Shown here: positions 7,339 to 13,958 of the stretch, piece by piece
How the letters are laid out: each line of letters opens with the position of its first letter
Position numbering within the stretch: position 1 is the first letter of the stretch
Assembly: GCA_934668605.1 (NCBI GenBank)
Contig: CAKUNY010000043.1
Span: forward strand, 1-13,958
Length of the DNA: 13,958 nt
Direction: 5' to 3'
From: an uncultured Oscillospiraceae bacterium
GTDB taxonomy: Bacteria; Bacillota; Clostridia; Oscillospirales; Oscillospiraceae
Made by a program: the position numbers and the translations under genes
The notes under the pieces: model-generated
Seen by the model: only the letters and a program-made list of their open reading frames with translations
What the model was told of the DNA's origin: nothing
The model's database searches: none

Positions 7339-8434
7339 TTATTTGCCGAAGTAGGCGAGGATCTCCTGCATGCGTTCGGACTGGTGAACATGGAAGGGAC
7401 AGCGGCTGTCGCAGTGACCGCAGCAGACGCAATCCTGCGCGGTTTTTTCGAGCGTGAGGTAGTGCTCTTTTGCAAGACCGTCGCCGAGCTTCGCGAGGTC
7501 ATAATACTTGTTGATGAGCGCGATGTCGAGCCCGGCGGGACAGGGGTGGCAGTGCTTACAGTAGACGCATTTTCCGAGCGTGCTTTCGGGCGCGAAGGAG
7601 GAGACGGTGGAGTAGTCGCGCTCCTCCGGGCTCGTTTCAAAGTACGAGAGCACCTCGCGCAGCTCCTGCTCGCTGCCGTAGCCGGGAAGGACAGTGATGA
7701 CGCCGGGCTTATCGAGCGCGTAGGCGATGCACTGCGCCTTGGTGAGGGCGGTTTTGAAGGGGGACTGCTTTTTATCCAGCAGCTGGCCGCCGCAGAAGGG
7801 CTTCATGACCGAGATGCCGACGCCCTCTCGCTGGCAGCGGCGATAAAGATCGTACCGCTCGGTGTTTTCGCCGAAGCCGAAGTCTCCCTTGCCGTAGTCA
7901 TAGACGGGGTTGATGCTGAACATGAGCATGTCGATGAGCCGCATGCTAAGCACCCGGTTTGCAAGCAGCGGGGTATGAGACGAAAGCCCCAGATGGTGCA
8001 CAACGCCCTGCGCCTTCAGATCGGTCAGGTAGGTTAATACGCCGTTTTTCTCATAGGCTGCGAGGTCAGCCTCCTCGTCCAGACAGTGGATGAAGCCGAA
8101 GTCAATATAGTCCGTTTGCAGGTTTTTTAGCTGCCAGTCGACGGATTTTTTGATCTCATCGAGCTCCGTCGTCCAGCCGTATTCGCCGGTGGTGTAGTCG
8201 GCGCCGAAGTGAACCTGCAGGAAGATTTTGCTGCGGATGTCATGAAGCGCCTTGCCGTAGGCCGGGAAGATTGTCGCGTGGCCGCCGGCCATGTCAAAGT
8301 AGTTGACGCCGAGGTCAAAGGCCGCGCGGACGGTTTTGATAATGTCGGCTTCCTTCTGCGCGCCGACGACGGACGAGCCCATGCCGATGACGCCGATTTT
8401 TTTCCCCGCCGTGGGGAAGAATTCTATATTCCAT
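7339..8434 (-). CDS. Aldo/keto reductase with C-terminal 4Fe-4S domain; apparent frameshift near the start
   Basis: AKR-type oxidoreductase fused to a ferredoxin-like tail. The TIM-barrel part includes VNYFDMAGGHAT with the catalytic-region Asp and Tyr-equivalent positions altered, TDYIDFGFIHC and GVVHHLGLSSHT. The tail has CVYCKHCHPCP and CVCCGHCDSRCPF, two four-cysteine cluster sites. Such fusions are common in anaerobes; substrates are mostly unknown. The natural start appears to be ATG 8434 after GGGAGG, reading MEYRILPHGGEK, a standard AKR N-terminus. That frame then needs one base of the T7 run at 8397-8403 (A7 in the gene) removed to join IGVIGMGSSVVGAQK. Without correction, the long frame can only start upstream at TTG 8478, inside the promoter, giving an unconvincing N-terminus. 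The restored protein is about 364 residues. Function and frameshift status are separate questions; the family call is strong. Confidence 0.88.
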
Positions 8435-8443
8435 ATGTGCCTC

Positions 8444-8457
8444 CCAATTGTAATTGG
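8444..8457. promoter_or_regulatory. CCAATT-N2-AATTGG inverted repeat in the leader
   Basis: A perfect 6-bp dyad with a 2-base centre between the predicted transcription start and the ATG of the aldo/keto reductase, touching its GGGAGG ribosome site. It could be a repressor operator, or fold so as to mask the ribosome site; the short length leaves chance possible. Confidence 0.3.
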
Positions 8458-8466
8458 TTTTCCTAT

Positions 8467-8495
8467 AGTGTAGTGCAATGGGGCGGATGTGTCAA
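8467..8495 (-). promoter_or_regulatory. Promoter of the aldo/keto reductase
   Basis: On the minus strand, a perfect TTGACA (8495-8490), 17 bases, then TACACT (8472-8467). Transcription would start near 8460. This places the in-frame TTG at 8478 upstream of the mRNA and supports ATG 8434 as the true start. Confidence 0.65.
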
Positions 8496-8522
8496 TGCGC
8501 GGCGGGGAAGTTTCCAGATCGT

Positions 8523-10205
8523 TCAGAAATGCAGAAGCGGTTTGCAGGCGGCGCGGAGATGTTCCAGCCGGGCTTCGGCTTCGTCCTTTGTGTCCGCCCT
8601 GGCGCTGAGATAGAGCTTGAGCTTGGGCTCGGTGCCGGAGGGGCGGGCGGTGAGCTTGCGGCCGCCGGATAAGCGGAATTCCAGAACGTCGGAGGCGGGA
8701 AGGCCGGTATCCGGCGCGAGATAGTCCGTGATTTTGATAACGGGCAAAGCGGCAATTTCGCGGGGCGGGTTTTGGCGCAGGCGCTGCATGCAGTTTGTCA
8801 TGTCCTGCATGGCGCTCGCGCCGGAGAAGGCGAAGCTTTCCTGGCCGCAGGCATAATAGCCATAGGTTTTGTAGAGCGCGTCCATCGCGTCACAAAGTGT
8901 CATGCCGCGCTTTTGATAAAAGCCTGCCAGCTCGCACAGAAGGAGCACCGCGTTTACGCCGTCCTTGTCGCGCACATGGCTGCCCGAGAGATAGCCGTAG
9001 CTCTCTTCAAAGCCGAAGACAAAGCGCTCTTTCTGTCCTTCCGCTTCAAGAAGGCCGATTTGCTCGCCGATGAACTTGAAGCCCGTGAGTGTGCGGCGAA
9101 GCTCGACGCCGTAGTGCGCGGCGATGGGGTCTGCCATGTCGGTCGAGACGATGGTCGTGACGGCGACGGGATCTGGGGGCATGGTTCCGGATTCCCTGCG
9201 CGTCCGGCAGATGAAGTCCAGCAGCAGCACGCCGATTTCATTTCCGGTGAGAAGCCGGCAGCCGCCCGCTTTTTCGGGGACGGCCACGCCGCAGCGGTCG
9301 CAGTCGGGGTCAGTGCCGATGAGAAGGTCGGGGTGCAGGCGCTCGCAGTAGGAAAGGCCGAGCGCCATTGCCTCGCGGATCTCGGGGTTCGGATACGGGC
9401 AGGTCGGGAAATGGCCGTCGGGCGCTTCCTGCTCGGAAACGAGGGTGACGGCCTGAATACCGAGCGAGGCGCAAAGCCGCGTGACGCATTCGCGGCCGGA
9501 GCCGTTGAGCGGGGTGTAAACGATGCTTAACCCGGAAAGATCGTCATGGCGCACGCGAAGAGAAAGAACTGCGTCAAGATAGGCGTTCAGGACGGCTTCG
9601 GGAATCCAACGGATGCTTCCGGCGCGCAGAAGCGCGTCAAAGCTGCCGGTTTGAATGTTCTCAAAATATGAATGGTCTTTCAGGATCGCGGCAATGCGCG
9701 CAACGCCGCTCGGGGTCAGTTGGCAGCCATCCGCGCCGTAGACCTTGAAGCCGTTATACCGGGCGGGATTGTGGCTGGCCGTGATGCAGATGCCGACACC
9801 GCAGGAAAGCGCGCGCACGGCAAAGCTCAAGGCCGGGACAGGCTCGAGCCGGGGATAGAGATGCGCCTCAATGCCGTTCGCGGCCAGAACGCAGGCGGTT
9901 TCCCGGGCGAAGCGTTCACTATTTATCCGGCTGTCGTATCCGATGGCGGCGCGCTTGGGAAGACTCGTTTCGTTTAAGTAATCGGCTACGGCTTGCGCCG
10001 CGCGGCGGACGACGTGGACGTTCATGCGGTTCGTGCCTGCGCCGAGAATGCCGCGCAGTCCGCCGGTTCCAAATTGCAGGGCCGCGCCGAATGCGTCGTC
10101 GATGGCGGCAGAGTCATGTTGCATGGCAGCAAGCTCTTTTTGAAGCGCAGGGTCGAGCGCGGGCTGGGAGCGCCAGAGTTCAAACGGTTCCTGGGCGGAT
10201 TTCAA
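8523..10205 (-). CDS. pgcA: Alpha-D-phosphohexomutase (phosphoglucomutase/phosphomannomutase)
   Basis: 560 residues, normal for the long bacterial PGM/PMM group. It interconverts hexose 1- and 6-phosphates in the cytoplasm, most likely glucose phosphates. Motifs: FGTGGLRG (about 45-52), catalytic phosphoserine Ser144 in TASHNP, metal-binding DPDCDR (299-304), sugar-binding GFEESYGY (398-405) and phosphate-binding RPSGTEPK (521-528). The metal loop has Cys where most members have Ala (DPDADR); the three metal-binding aspartates are intact. The TTG start at 10205 has AGGAGG six bases upstream and forms a TTGA overlap with the stop of the preceding HAD gene, so the two are translationally coupled. 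Together they can move beta- or alpha-glucose 1-phosphate into glucose 6-phosphate. The exact sugar (glucose or mannose) cannot be fixed from sequence. No terminator follows it. Confidence 0.93.
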   Translation of the reverse strand: MKSAQEPFELWRSQPALDPALQKELAAMQHDSAAIDDAFGAALQFGTGGLRGILGAGTNRMNVHVVRRAAQAVADYLNETSLPKRAAIGYDSRINSERFARETACVLAANGIEAHLYPRLEPVPALSFAVRALSCGVGICITASHNPARYNGFKVYGADGCQLTPSGVARIAAILKDHSYFENIQTGSFDALLRAGSIRWIPEAVLNAYLDAVLSLRVRHDDLSGLSIVYTPLNGSGRECVTRLCASLGIQAVTLVSEQEAPDGHFPTCPYPNPEIREAMALGLSYCERLHPDLLIGTDPDCDRCGVAVPEKAGGCRLLTGNEIGVLLLDFICRTRRESGTMPPDPVAVTTIVSTDMADPIAAHYGVELRRTLTGFKFIGEQIGLLEAEGQKERFVFGFEESYGYLSGSHVRDKDGVNAVLLLCELAGFYQKRGMTLCDAMDALYKTYGYYACGQESFAFSGASAMQDMTNCMQRLRQNPPREIAALPVIKITDYLAPDTGLPASDVLEFRLSGGRKLTARPSGTEPKLKLYLSARADTKDEAEARLEHLRAACKPLLHF

Positions 10206-10864
10206 ACGGTTCCTCCTTTTTGAAGCCGATCGCAGATGGGAAGAAGCTCTGCGATACTTGTCATGTTGTAATCGCCCGCGCCCTTGCTTGATGCGTCCCC
10301 GACGCAGGCCGCGAGAAAGCCGCCCGCATGCGCCGCCTGCGCGCCCGCGACCGCGTCTTCCACGACGAGGCAGCTTTCCGGCGGGAGGCTTAACATAGCA
10401 GCGGCGGTCAGGAAGACCTCGGGGTCCGGCTTTGCGCGGGTGATCTGCGTGCCGTCACAGATGCCATCAAAGTAGGAGGTCAAGGCGAGACGGTCTAAAA
10501 TAAAGCGCGCGTTTTTGCTGGACGAGGCGACGCAGAGGAGAAGACCGCGTTTTCTCAGCGCCATCAAGGTGGATACGACATCTGGGTCCGCGTCCTTGGG
10601 CGAGAGGTCTTGCAGGAGCTCGCGGTAGCGGGTGTTTTTCTGGTCGGCCAACGCGCGCTTTTCTTCCGGTGTGTAGGTCTTGGCGCTTTTTTCTAAAATG
10701 ATCTCGAGGCTGTCCATGCGCGAAATGCCGCGCAGGCGCTCATTTACGGTGCGGTCGAAGGAGACGGAAATCGAATCGGCCAGCTCCTTCCATGCGCGGT
10801 AGTGGTATTCGTCGGTCGAGCATAGAACGCCGTCCAAGTCAAATAAAATGCCTTGCAGGGGCAA
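10202..10864 (-). CDS. pgmB: Beta-phosphoglucomutase-like HAD phosphatase
   Basis: 220 residues. Beta-phosphoglucomutase turns beta-glucose 1-phosphate, the product of maltose or trehalose phosphorylases, into glucose 6-phosphate. HAD motif I FDLDGVLCSTDEYH has the nucleophile Asp9, the acid/base Asp11 and His21. RGISR has Arg49; motif II is VASSS (Ser114); Lys145 is in AKPDP; motif IV is VVEDAVAG with Glu169 and Asp170. These match the Lactococcus enzyme almost number for number, so mutase activity is likely rather than a generic phosphatase. The start is TTG 10864 with AAAGGA nine bases upstream. The stop overlaps the TTG of pgcA. It follows the ABC ATPase by 60 bp across a terminator-like hairpin, leaving no room for its own promoter after that hairpin. 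Confidence 0.9.
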   Translation of the reverse strand: MPLQGILFDLDGVLCSTDEYHYRAWKELADSISVSFDRTVNERLRGISRMDSLEIILEKSAKTYTPEEKRALADQKNTRYRELLQDLSPKDADPDVVSTLMALRKRGLLLCVASSSKNARFILDRLALTSYFDGICDGTQITRAKPDPEVFLTAAAMLSLPPESCLVVEDAVAGAQAAHAGGFLAACVGDASSKGAGDYNMTSIAELLPICDRLQKGGTV

Positions 10865-10884
10865 GAAAATCAGTCCTTTCCGGG

Positions 10885-10911
10885 AAAACGGCCGACGCAG
10901 AGCGCCGGCCG
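10885..10911 (-). terminator. Terminator-like hairpin between the transporter and mutase genes
   Basis: On the minus strand, CGGCCGGCGC, loop TCT, GCGTCGGCCG (10 pairs, one G-U), followed by TTTTCC. It starts 13 nt after the ATPase stop. The tail has only four T, so termination may be partial. It could act as an expression step-down between the ABC genes and pgmB-pgcA. Confidence 0.65.
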
Positions 10912-10924
10912 CTTGGTGGATATC

Positions 10925-12559
10925 TCAGAATGTCAGGGAGCCGGAGGTGATGCACTGGCCGGACTTGCGGTCGAAGAGCATGATCTGATCGCCGGTAACC
11001 GAGAGGGGAACCTCGGTGCCAATGGTAAACAGCGAGCTTCCGAAGACGACGCCGGTGAGTAAGAAGCCGCCGACGCGAACCTTGATGGTCGACTCCATGC
11101 CGGTGGGCATCGCGCCGTAAATCTCGCCGCGAAGAGTTCCTTCGTCTGCGATGTCGATGAACTCGGGGCGGATGCCGAGGACAAAGTCCTCGTTCGTGAT
11201 CTCGGGCAGGTCTGCAAGAGAGTCGTCTTCCTCGTCGACCTTCGCGATGTGATAGCGGAAGACCTCGTCCTTGTTGCCCTTTTCAACATAGCCCTTCTGG
11301 GAGGCTTTCTCTTTGAGTGCGGCGGCGCGGTTTGCGGCCTGCTCGTCGCGAGCGGCGAACCAGTCGGCAAGCTGCATGGGCTTGGCCGGGCGGAATTTTG
11401 CTTTCAGGCCGCCGAGCACGGTCAGGTCGATCGAGCCGTCTTGCGCCTGCGCGCCCTTGGCCTCGACGAAGTTGATGGAAGGGTTGCCGACGAAGTCGGC
11501 CACAAAGAGGTTCGCCGGGTGATGGTAGACCTCCAGAGGCGCCTGATACTGCTGGAGAACGCCGTTATTGATGAGGCAGATCTGCGTGGCGAGGGTCATG
11601 GCCTCCATCTGGTCGTGCGTGACGTAGACAAAGGTAGAGCCGGTTTCGACGTGCAGGCGCTGGAGTTCGTAGCGCATCTCGAGCCGGAGCTTCGCGTCCA
11701 GGTTCGAGAGCGGCTCGTCCATGAACAGCACCGTGGGCTCCGGGGCGAGGGTTCTTGCAATCGCAACACGCTGCTGCTGGCCGCCGGAGAGCTCGGCGGG
11801 GTAGCGCTCCATGAACATACCGATTTTGACGATGCGGCTGACGCGGCGGACGGAGAGGTCGATTTCCTCCTTCGTGAGCTTTCGCACCTGCGTGACGATC
11901 TCGCCGTCTTTTGTGTAACGGAATTCGCCGTCCAGCGTGTATCCGGCGTCCTGCGCAGCCTTTTTCGCGGCTTCGACCTTGGCGGTCAGGGCGGAAATCT
12001 CAGAAGCGCAGTCGGATTTGTTCTCTAAATGATAGTCAAAGAGGCGCTTTGCCGTGTACTGCGAGAGGGTGAAGGCGTCGATGAGCTTTAAGATGGCCTT
12101 CTTTTCTTCGAGCCTCCCGTCTTTGTCGCGGCACTCGTCGAGAACGGAGACGACCTCAAACGGCGTTTTCAGGATTTCCGCCAGACGCGCGGCGTTTTTG
12201 GCCTCGAAGTCGATTTTGGGAAGCGCTTCTTTGACGTTGGACAGGCCGAAGGAAATATTCTGGTAGACCGTCATGTTTGGCCACAGGGCGTAGTTCTGGA
12301 ACAGGAAGCCGACCTTTCGCTTGTTGGCCGGGACGTTGATGCCGAGATCGGAATCGAAGACGACCTTGTCTCCGATCGTGATGCGGCCGGAGGTCGGGGT
12401 TTCCAGACCCGCGATCATGCGCAGCGTCGTCGTCTTGCCGCAGCCGGACGGGCCGAGGAGCGTGACGAACGCGTTATTTTCAATGGTCAGATTCAGGTCT
12501 TCCACAGCGTAGAACTTTGCCCAGCGCTTGGTGACGTGTTCGAGTTTGATTTCAGGCAT
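10925..12559 (-). CDS. ABC importer ATP-binding protein with large insertions
   Basis: 544 residues; MalK/UgpC/FbpC-type ATPases are about 350-380. It powers the import system encoded with the adjoining fused permease, on the cytoplasmic face of the membrane. Walker A GPSGCGKT (36-43), Q-loop Gln88 in LFQNYALWPNMTV, signature LSGGQQQR (257-264), Walker B VLFMDEP (277-283), D-loop SNLDAK and H-loop His315 are all intact. The Q-loop to signature distance is about 170 residues instead of about 53, because of a charged, mostly helical insertion (about 106-232). The C-terminal TOBE region begins GNPSINF, as in sugar-type MalK/UgpC proteins, and has a second insertion of about 60 residues (400-458) before GIRPE. 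ATG 12559 has AGGAGG overlapping the end of the permease gene 4 bp upstream. Substrate unknown. Confidence 0.9.
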   Translation of the reverse strand: MPEIKLEHVTKRWAKFYAVEDLNLTIENNAFVTLLGPSGCGKTTTLRMIAGLETPTSGRITIGDKVVFDSDLGINVPANKRKVGFLFQNYALWPNMTVYQNISFGLSNVKEALPKIDFEAKNAARLAEILKTPFEVVSVLDECRDKDGRLEEKKAILKLIDAFTLSQYTAKRLFDYHLENKSDCASEISALTAKVEAAKKAAQDAGYTLDGEFRYTKDGEIVTQVRKLTKEEIDLSVRRVSRIVKIGMFMERYPAELSGGQQQRVAIARTLAPEPTVLFMDEPLSNLDAKLRLEMRYELQRLHVETGSTFVYVTHDQMEAMTLATQICLINNGVLQQYQAPLEVYHHPANLFVADFVGNPSINFVEAKGAQAQDGSIDLTVLGGLKAKFRPAKPMQLADWFAARDEQAANRAAALKEKASQKGYVEKGNKDEVFRYHIAKVDEEDDSLADLPEITNEDFVLGIRPEFIDIADEGTLRGEIYGAMPTGMESTIKVRVGGFLLTGVVFGSSLFTIGTEVPLSVTGDQIMLFDRKSGQCITSGSLTF

Positions 12560-12563
12560 GTGA

Positions 12564-13958
12564 TTAACCTCCTATTCCCTTGTCGAGACTTGCGCCGGTG
12601 ACTTTGTTCACGAGCGTGTTGCAGATGAGGATCGTAATGATCAGAATCAGGTTGATGCCGCTGGAGAAGGCGTAAAGACCCATTTCGTCAAAGTAGTCGA
12701 GCGTGGTCGAGAGGATGAAGCCCTGCACGCAAAGGAGCATGAAAAGCGACAGCTCGCGAAGGCACGTCATGAACGGAAGCAAAAAGCCCGAGATGATCGA
12801 GGACTTCTGAATGGGGATGATGATGCGGGTCATGCGCTTGATCCAGGGGATGTCCTGAATGATGGCGGCCTCTTCAATTTCGCCCGAGAGCTGGAGCATG
12901 GAGTTAAGGCTGCTCCTGCTTGCAAAGGGGATATATTTGACGGTGCCGACGATGATGAGGAGCGTGTAGGTATTAAAGAGGTTCAGCTTTTCCGTTGAGA
13001 ACAGAATGAAGAACGCGACGCCGACGGCGATGGACGGCATGAGATAGGGAAGGAAGGCAACGGAGTTTACGTAGTTTGCCCAGCGGCTGCGGCGGTTTTT
13101 GGAGACGGCGTAGCCGATCATTGTGCCGATCGTGCCGGCGAGCAGCGCGCAGGCGACGGAGACAAGGATCGTTCCCTTGAACGCGCGCCAGATCGTCTCG
13201 TTATACAAGATGCCCTTCTGGCCGTACATGCCGTTTTCGGTGACGTTTTCGCTGGTGAGCCACCACTTGGTCGTGAGGTTCGAGGTGTCTCCCGTGTAGA
13301 GGAACGAATAGTCGCCCGGGTTCGGGAGGAAGGTTTCAAACGCAAACGAGATGATGGGGAAGATGCTCGTGAAGAACGTGAGGATGACAAGAATGATGGC
13401 GATGATGTACTTGCCGTATTTTCCGAGCGTGATCTTGGAGATCTGGCCGGACTTGCCGGTGACGGTGGTGTAGTTCTTGCGGCTTCTGAGAGAAAGCTGG
13501 TTCAGAAGCATGATCGCCACACCGAAGATCATCATGATGATGGCAAGAATGCTCGCTTCGCCGGTGTACTTGGAGTTCATCGAGACGTACTTCGTCGACA
13601 GTGTGCTGAGCCCCAGGTAATGCGGCACCGGGTAAGAGCCCATGGCGCTTCCGAAGACGAGAAGGATCGTCGACAAAATCGCGGGCTTGACCATTGGGAG
13701 GGTGATGCGGAACATGGTCTTCCACTTGGGGGTATCGAGAATGGTTGCGGCCTCCTCTAAGTTCGCGTCCATGTTGCGGAAGATGCCGCCAATCAAAATG
13801 TAAGCAAACGGCGCGTAGTGCAGGCCAAGGACCATCAGGCTCGGGAACAGACCCTTGCACCACCACATCGGCATGTTGACGCCAAAGAGGGCGGCAAGCA
13901 GACCGTTGGACGTGCCGGTAACGGCGTTGGAATTGAACAGGTTCTGCCACACGACGGC
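12564..13958 (-). CDS. Fused two-domain ABC transporter permease, N-terminus outside window (partial)
   Basis: The frame is open to the window edge; 464 residues are visible. Two binding-protein-dependent permease (MetI/FbpB-like) domains are fused in one chain, as in FbpB, ThiP and AfuB. Each carries an EAA cytoplasmic loop: EEAATILDTPKWK (encoded around 13721-13757) and EEAAIIQDIPWIK (around 12841-12881), the sites that dock to the ATPase helical domain. Both loops have Asp where the usual motif has Gly. Many hydrophobic segments are evident, with an extracellular loop rich in Asn, Thr and Trp between the halves (around 13190-13320). The usual length of the group, about 540-700 residues, means roughly 100-200 residues are missing upstream. 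It overlaps the ribosome site of the ATPase gene, so the two are one operon. A substrate-binding protein is expected upstream, outside the window. Confidence 0.9.
   Translation of the reverse strand, partial: AVVWQNLFNSNAVTGTSNGLLAALFGVNMPMWWCKGLFPSLMVLGLHYAPFAYILIGGIFRNMDANLEEAATILDTPKWKTMFRITLPMVKPAILSTILLVFGSAMGSYPVPHYLGLSTLSTKYVSMNSKYTGEASILAIIMMIFGVAIMLLNQLSLRSRKNYTTVTGKSGQISKITLGKYGKYIIAIILVILTFFTSIFPIISFAFETFLPNPGDYSFLYTGDTSNLTTKWWLTSENVTENGMYGQKGILYNETIWRAFKGTILVSVACALLAGTIGTMIGYAVSKNRRSRWANYVNSVAFLPYLMPSIAVGVAFFILFSTEKLNLFNTYTLLIIVGTVKYIPFASRSSLNSMLQLSGEIEEAAIIQDIPWIKRMTRIIIPIQKSSIISGFLLPFMTCLRELSLFMLLCVQGFILSTTLDYFDEMGLYAFSSGINLILIITILICNTLVNKVTGASLDKGIGG

Noticed and set aside
8397..8403. 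Programmed -1 ribosomal frameshift in the aldo/keto reductase
   Set aside because: The change needed is +1, not -1; no stimulatory structure was seen, and such control is not known for this family. Insertion or sequencing error is simpler.
8435..8478. TTG at 8478 as start of the aldo/keto reductase
   Set aside because: It lies upstream of the predicted transcription start, between the -35 and -10 elements, and encodes a non-family N-terminus; the ATG at 8434 with GGGAGG fits better despite needing a frame correction.
11249..12028. Plus-strand open frame (259 codons) opposite the ABC ATPase
   Set aside because: Shadow of the ATPase codons, rich in Glu, Leu and Arg without motifs.
12564..13958. 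Firm label as an iron(III) importer
   Set aside because: The fused permease type occurs in iron, thiamine and sugar-phosphate importers, and the adjacent mutases speak against iron; no binding protein is visible.

Overview
The window is about 14 kb of moderately GC-rich DNA. It encodes a pyruvate:ferredoxin oxidoreductase, a PadR/DUF1700 pair, and a rhodanese-less ThiI. Shine-Dalgarno sites are strong and TTG start codons are frequent. This points to an anaerobic member of the Clostridia, most like gut Oscillospiraceae; the assignment is inferred from gene types only. No tRNA, rRNA, CRISPR array, phage gene, integrase or transposase was seen. Most of the window is ordinary chromosomal housekeeping DNA, and the more unusual parts are at about 4.7-5.1 kb, 6.3-8.5 kb and 10.2-14 kb.

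Layout. (1) 1-1298, minus strand: the N-terminal 432 residues of nifJ, cut by the window edge, starting at TTG. (2) 1299-1519: a divergent promoter region between nifJ and a plus-strand operon. (3) 1520-4726, plus strand: comM/yifB (Mg-chelatase-like AAA+ ATPase), thiI (tRNA 4-thiouridine/thiamine sulfur transfer) and pncC (CinA-C type NMN amidase), closely packed or overlapping. (4) 4727-5074: a 348-bp gap with three perfect inverted repeats, an intrinsic terminator, and a promoter region with TTAAA elements about 11 bp apart. (5) 5075-6289, plus strand: a membrane family 2 glycosyltransferase. (6) 6499-7180, minus strand: a PadR regulator with its promoter and a DUF1700/HAAS membrane partner broken by two single-base insertions and apparently shortened at its 3' end. 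(7) 7199-8495, minus strand: an aldo/keto reductase with a C-terminal two-cluster ferredoxin-like domain. Its natural start is out of frame because of one extra base in an A7 run. (8) 8523-13958, minus strand: a cluster transcribed as fused two-domain ABC permease (partial), ABC ATPase, beta-phosphoglucomutase-like HAD phosphatase, and alpha-phosphohexomutase.

How the genes fit together. The last block is the most interesting functionally. An Fbp/Afu-type fused permease and an enlarged ATPase with a MalK-like C-terminal region lie directly upstream of two enzymes that interconvert hexose phosphates. This suggests import of a phosphorylated sugar or a sugar whose breakdown yields glucose 1-phosphate; that is an inference. 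The ATPase has roughly 115 extra residues between its Q-loop and signature motif and another roughly 60 in its C-terminal domain. A terminator-like hairpin between the transporter and the mutases could lower expression of the mutases.

Three apparent one-base insertions, two of them in A/T homopolymers, fall within about 1.7 kb (6602-8403). Either this is local sequencing or assembly error, or two adjacent loci are decaying. Raw reads or a related genome would separate these.
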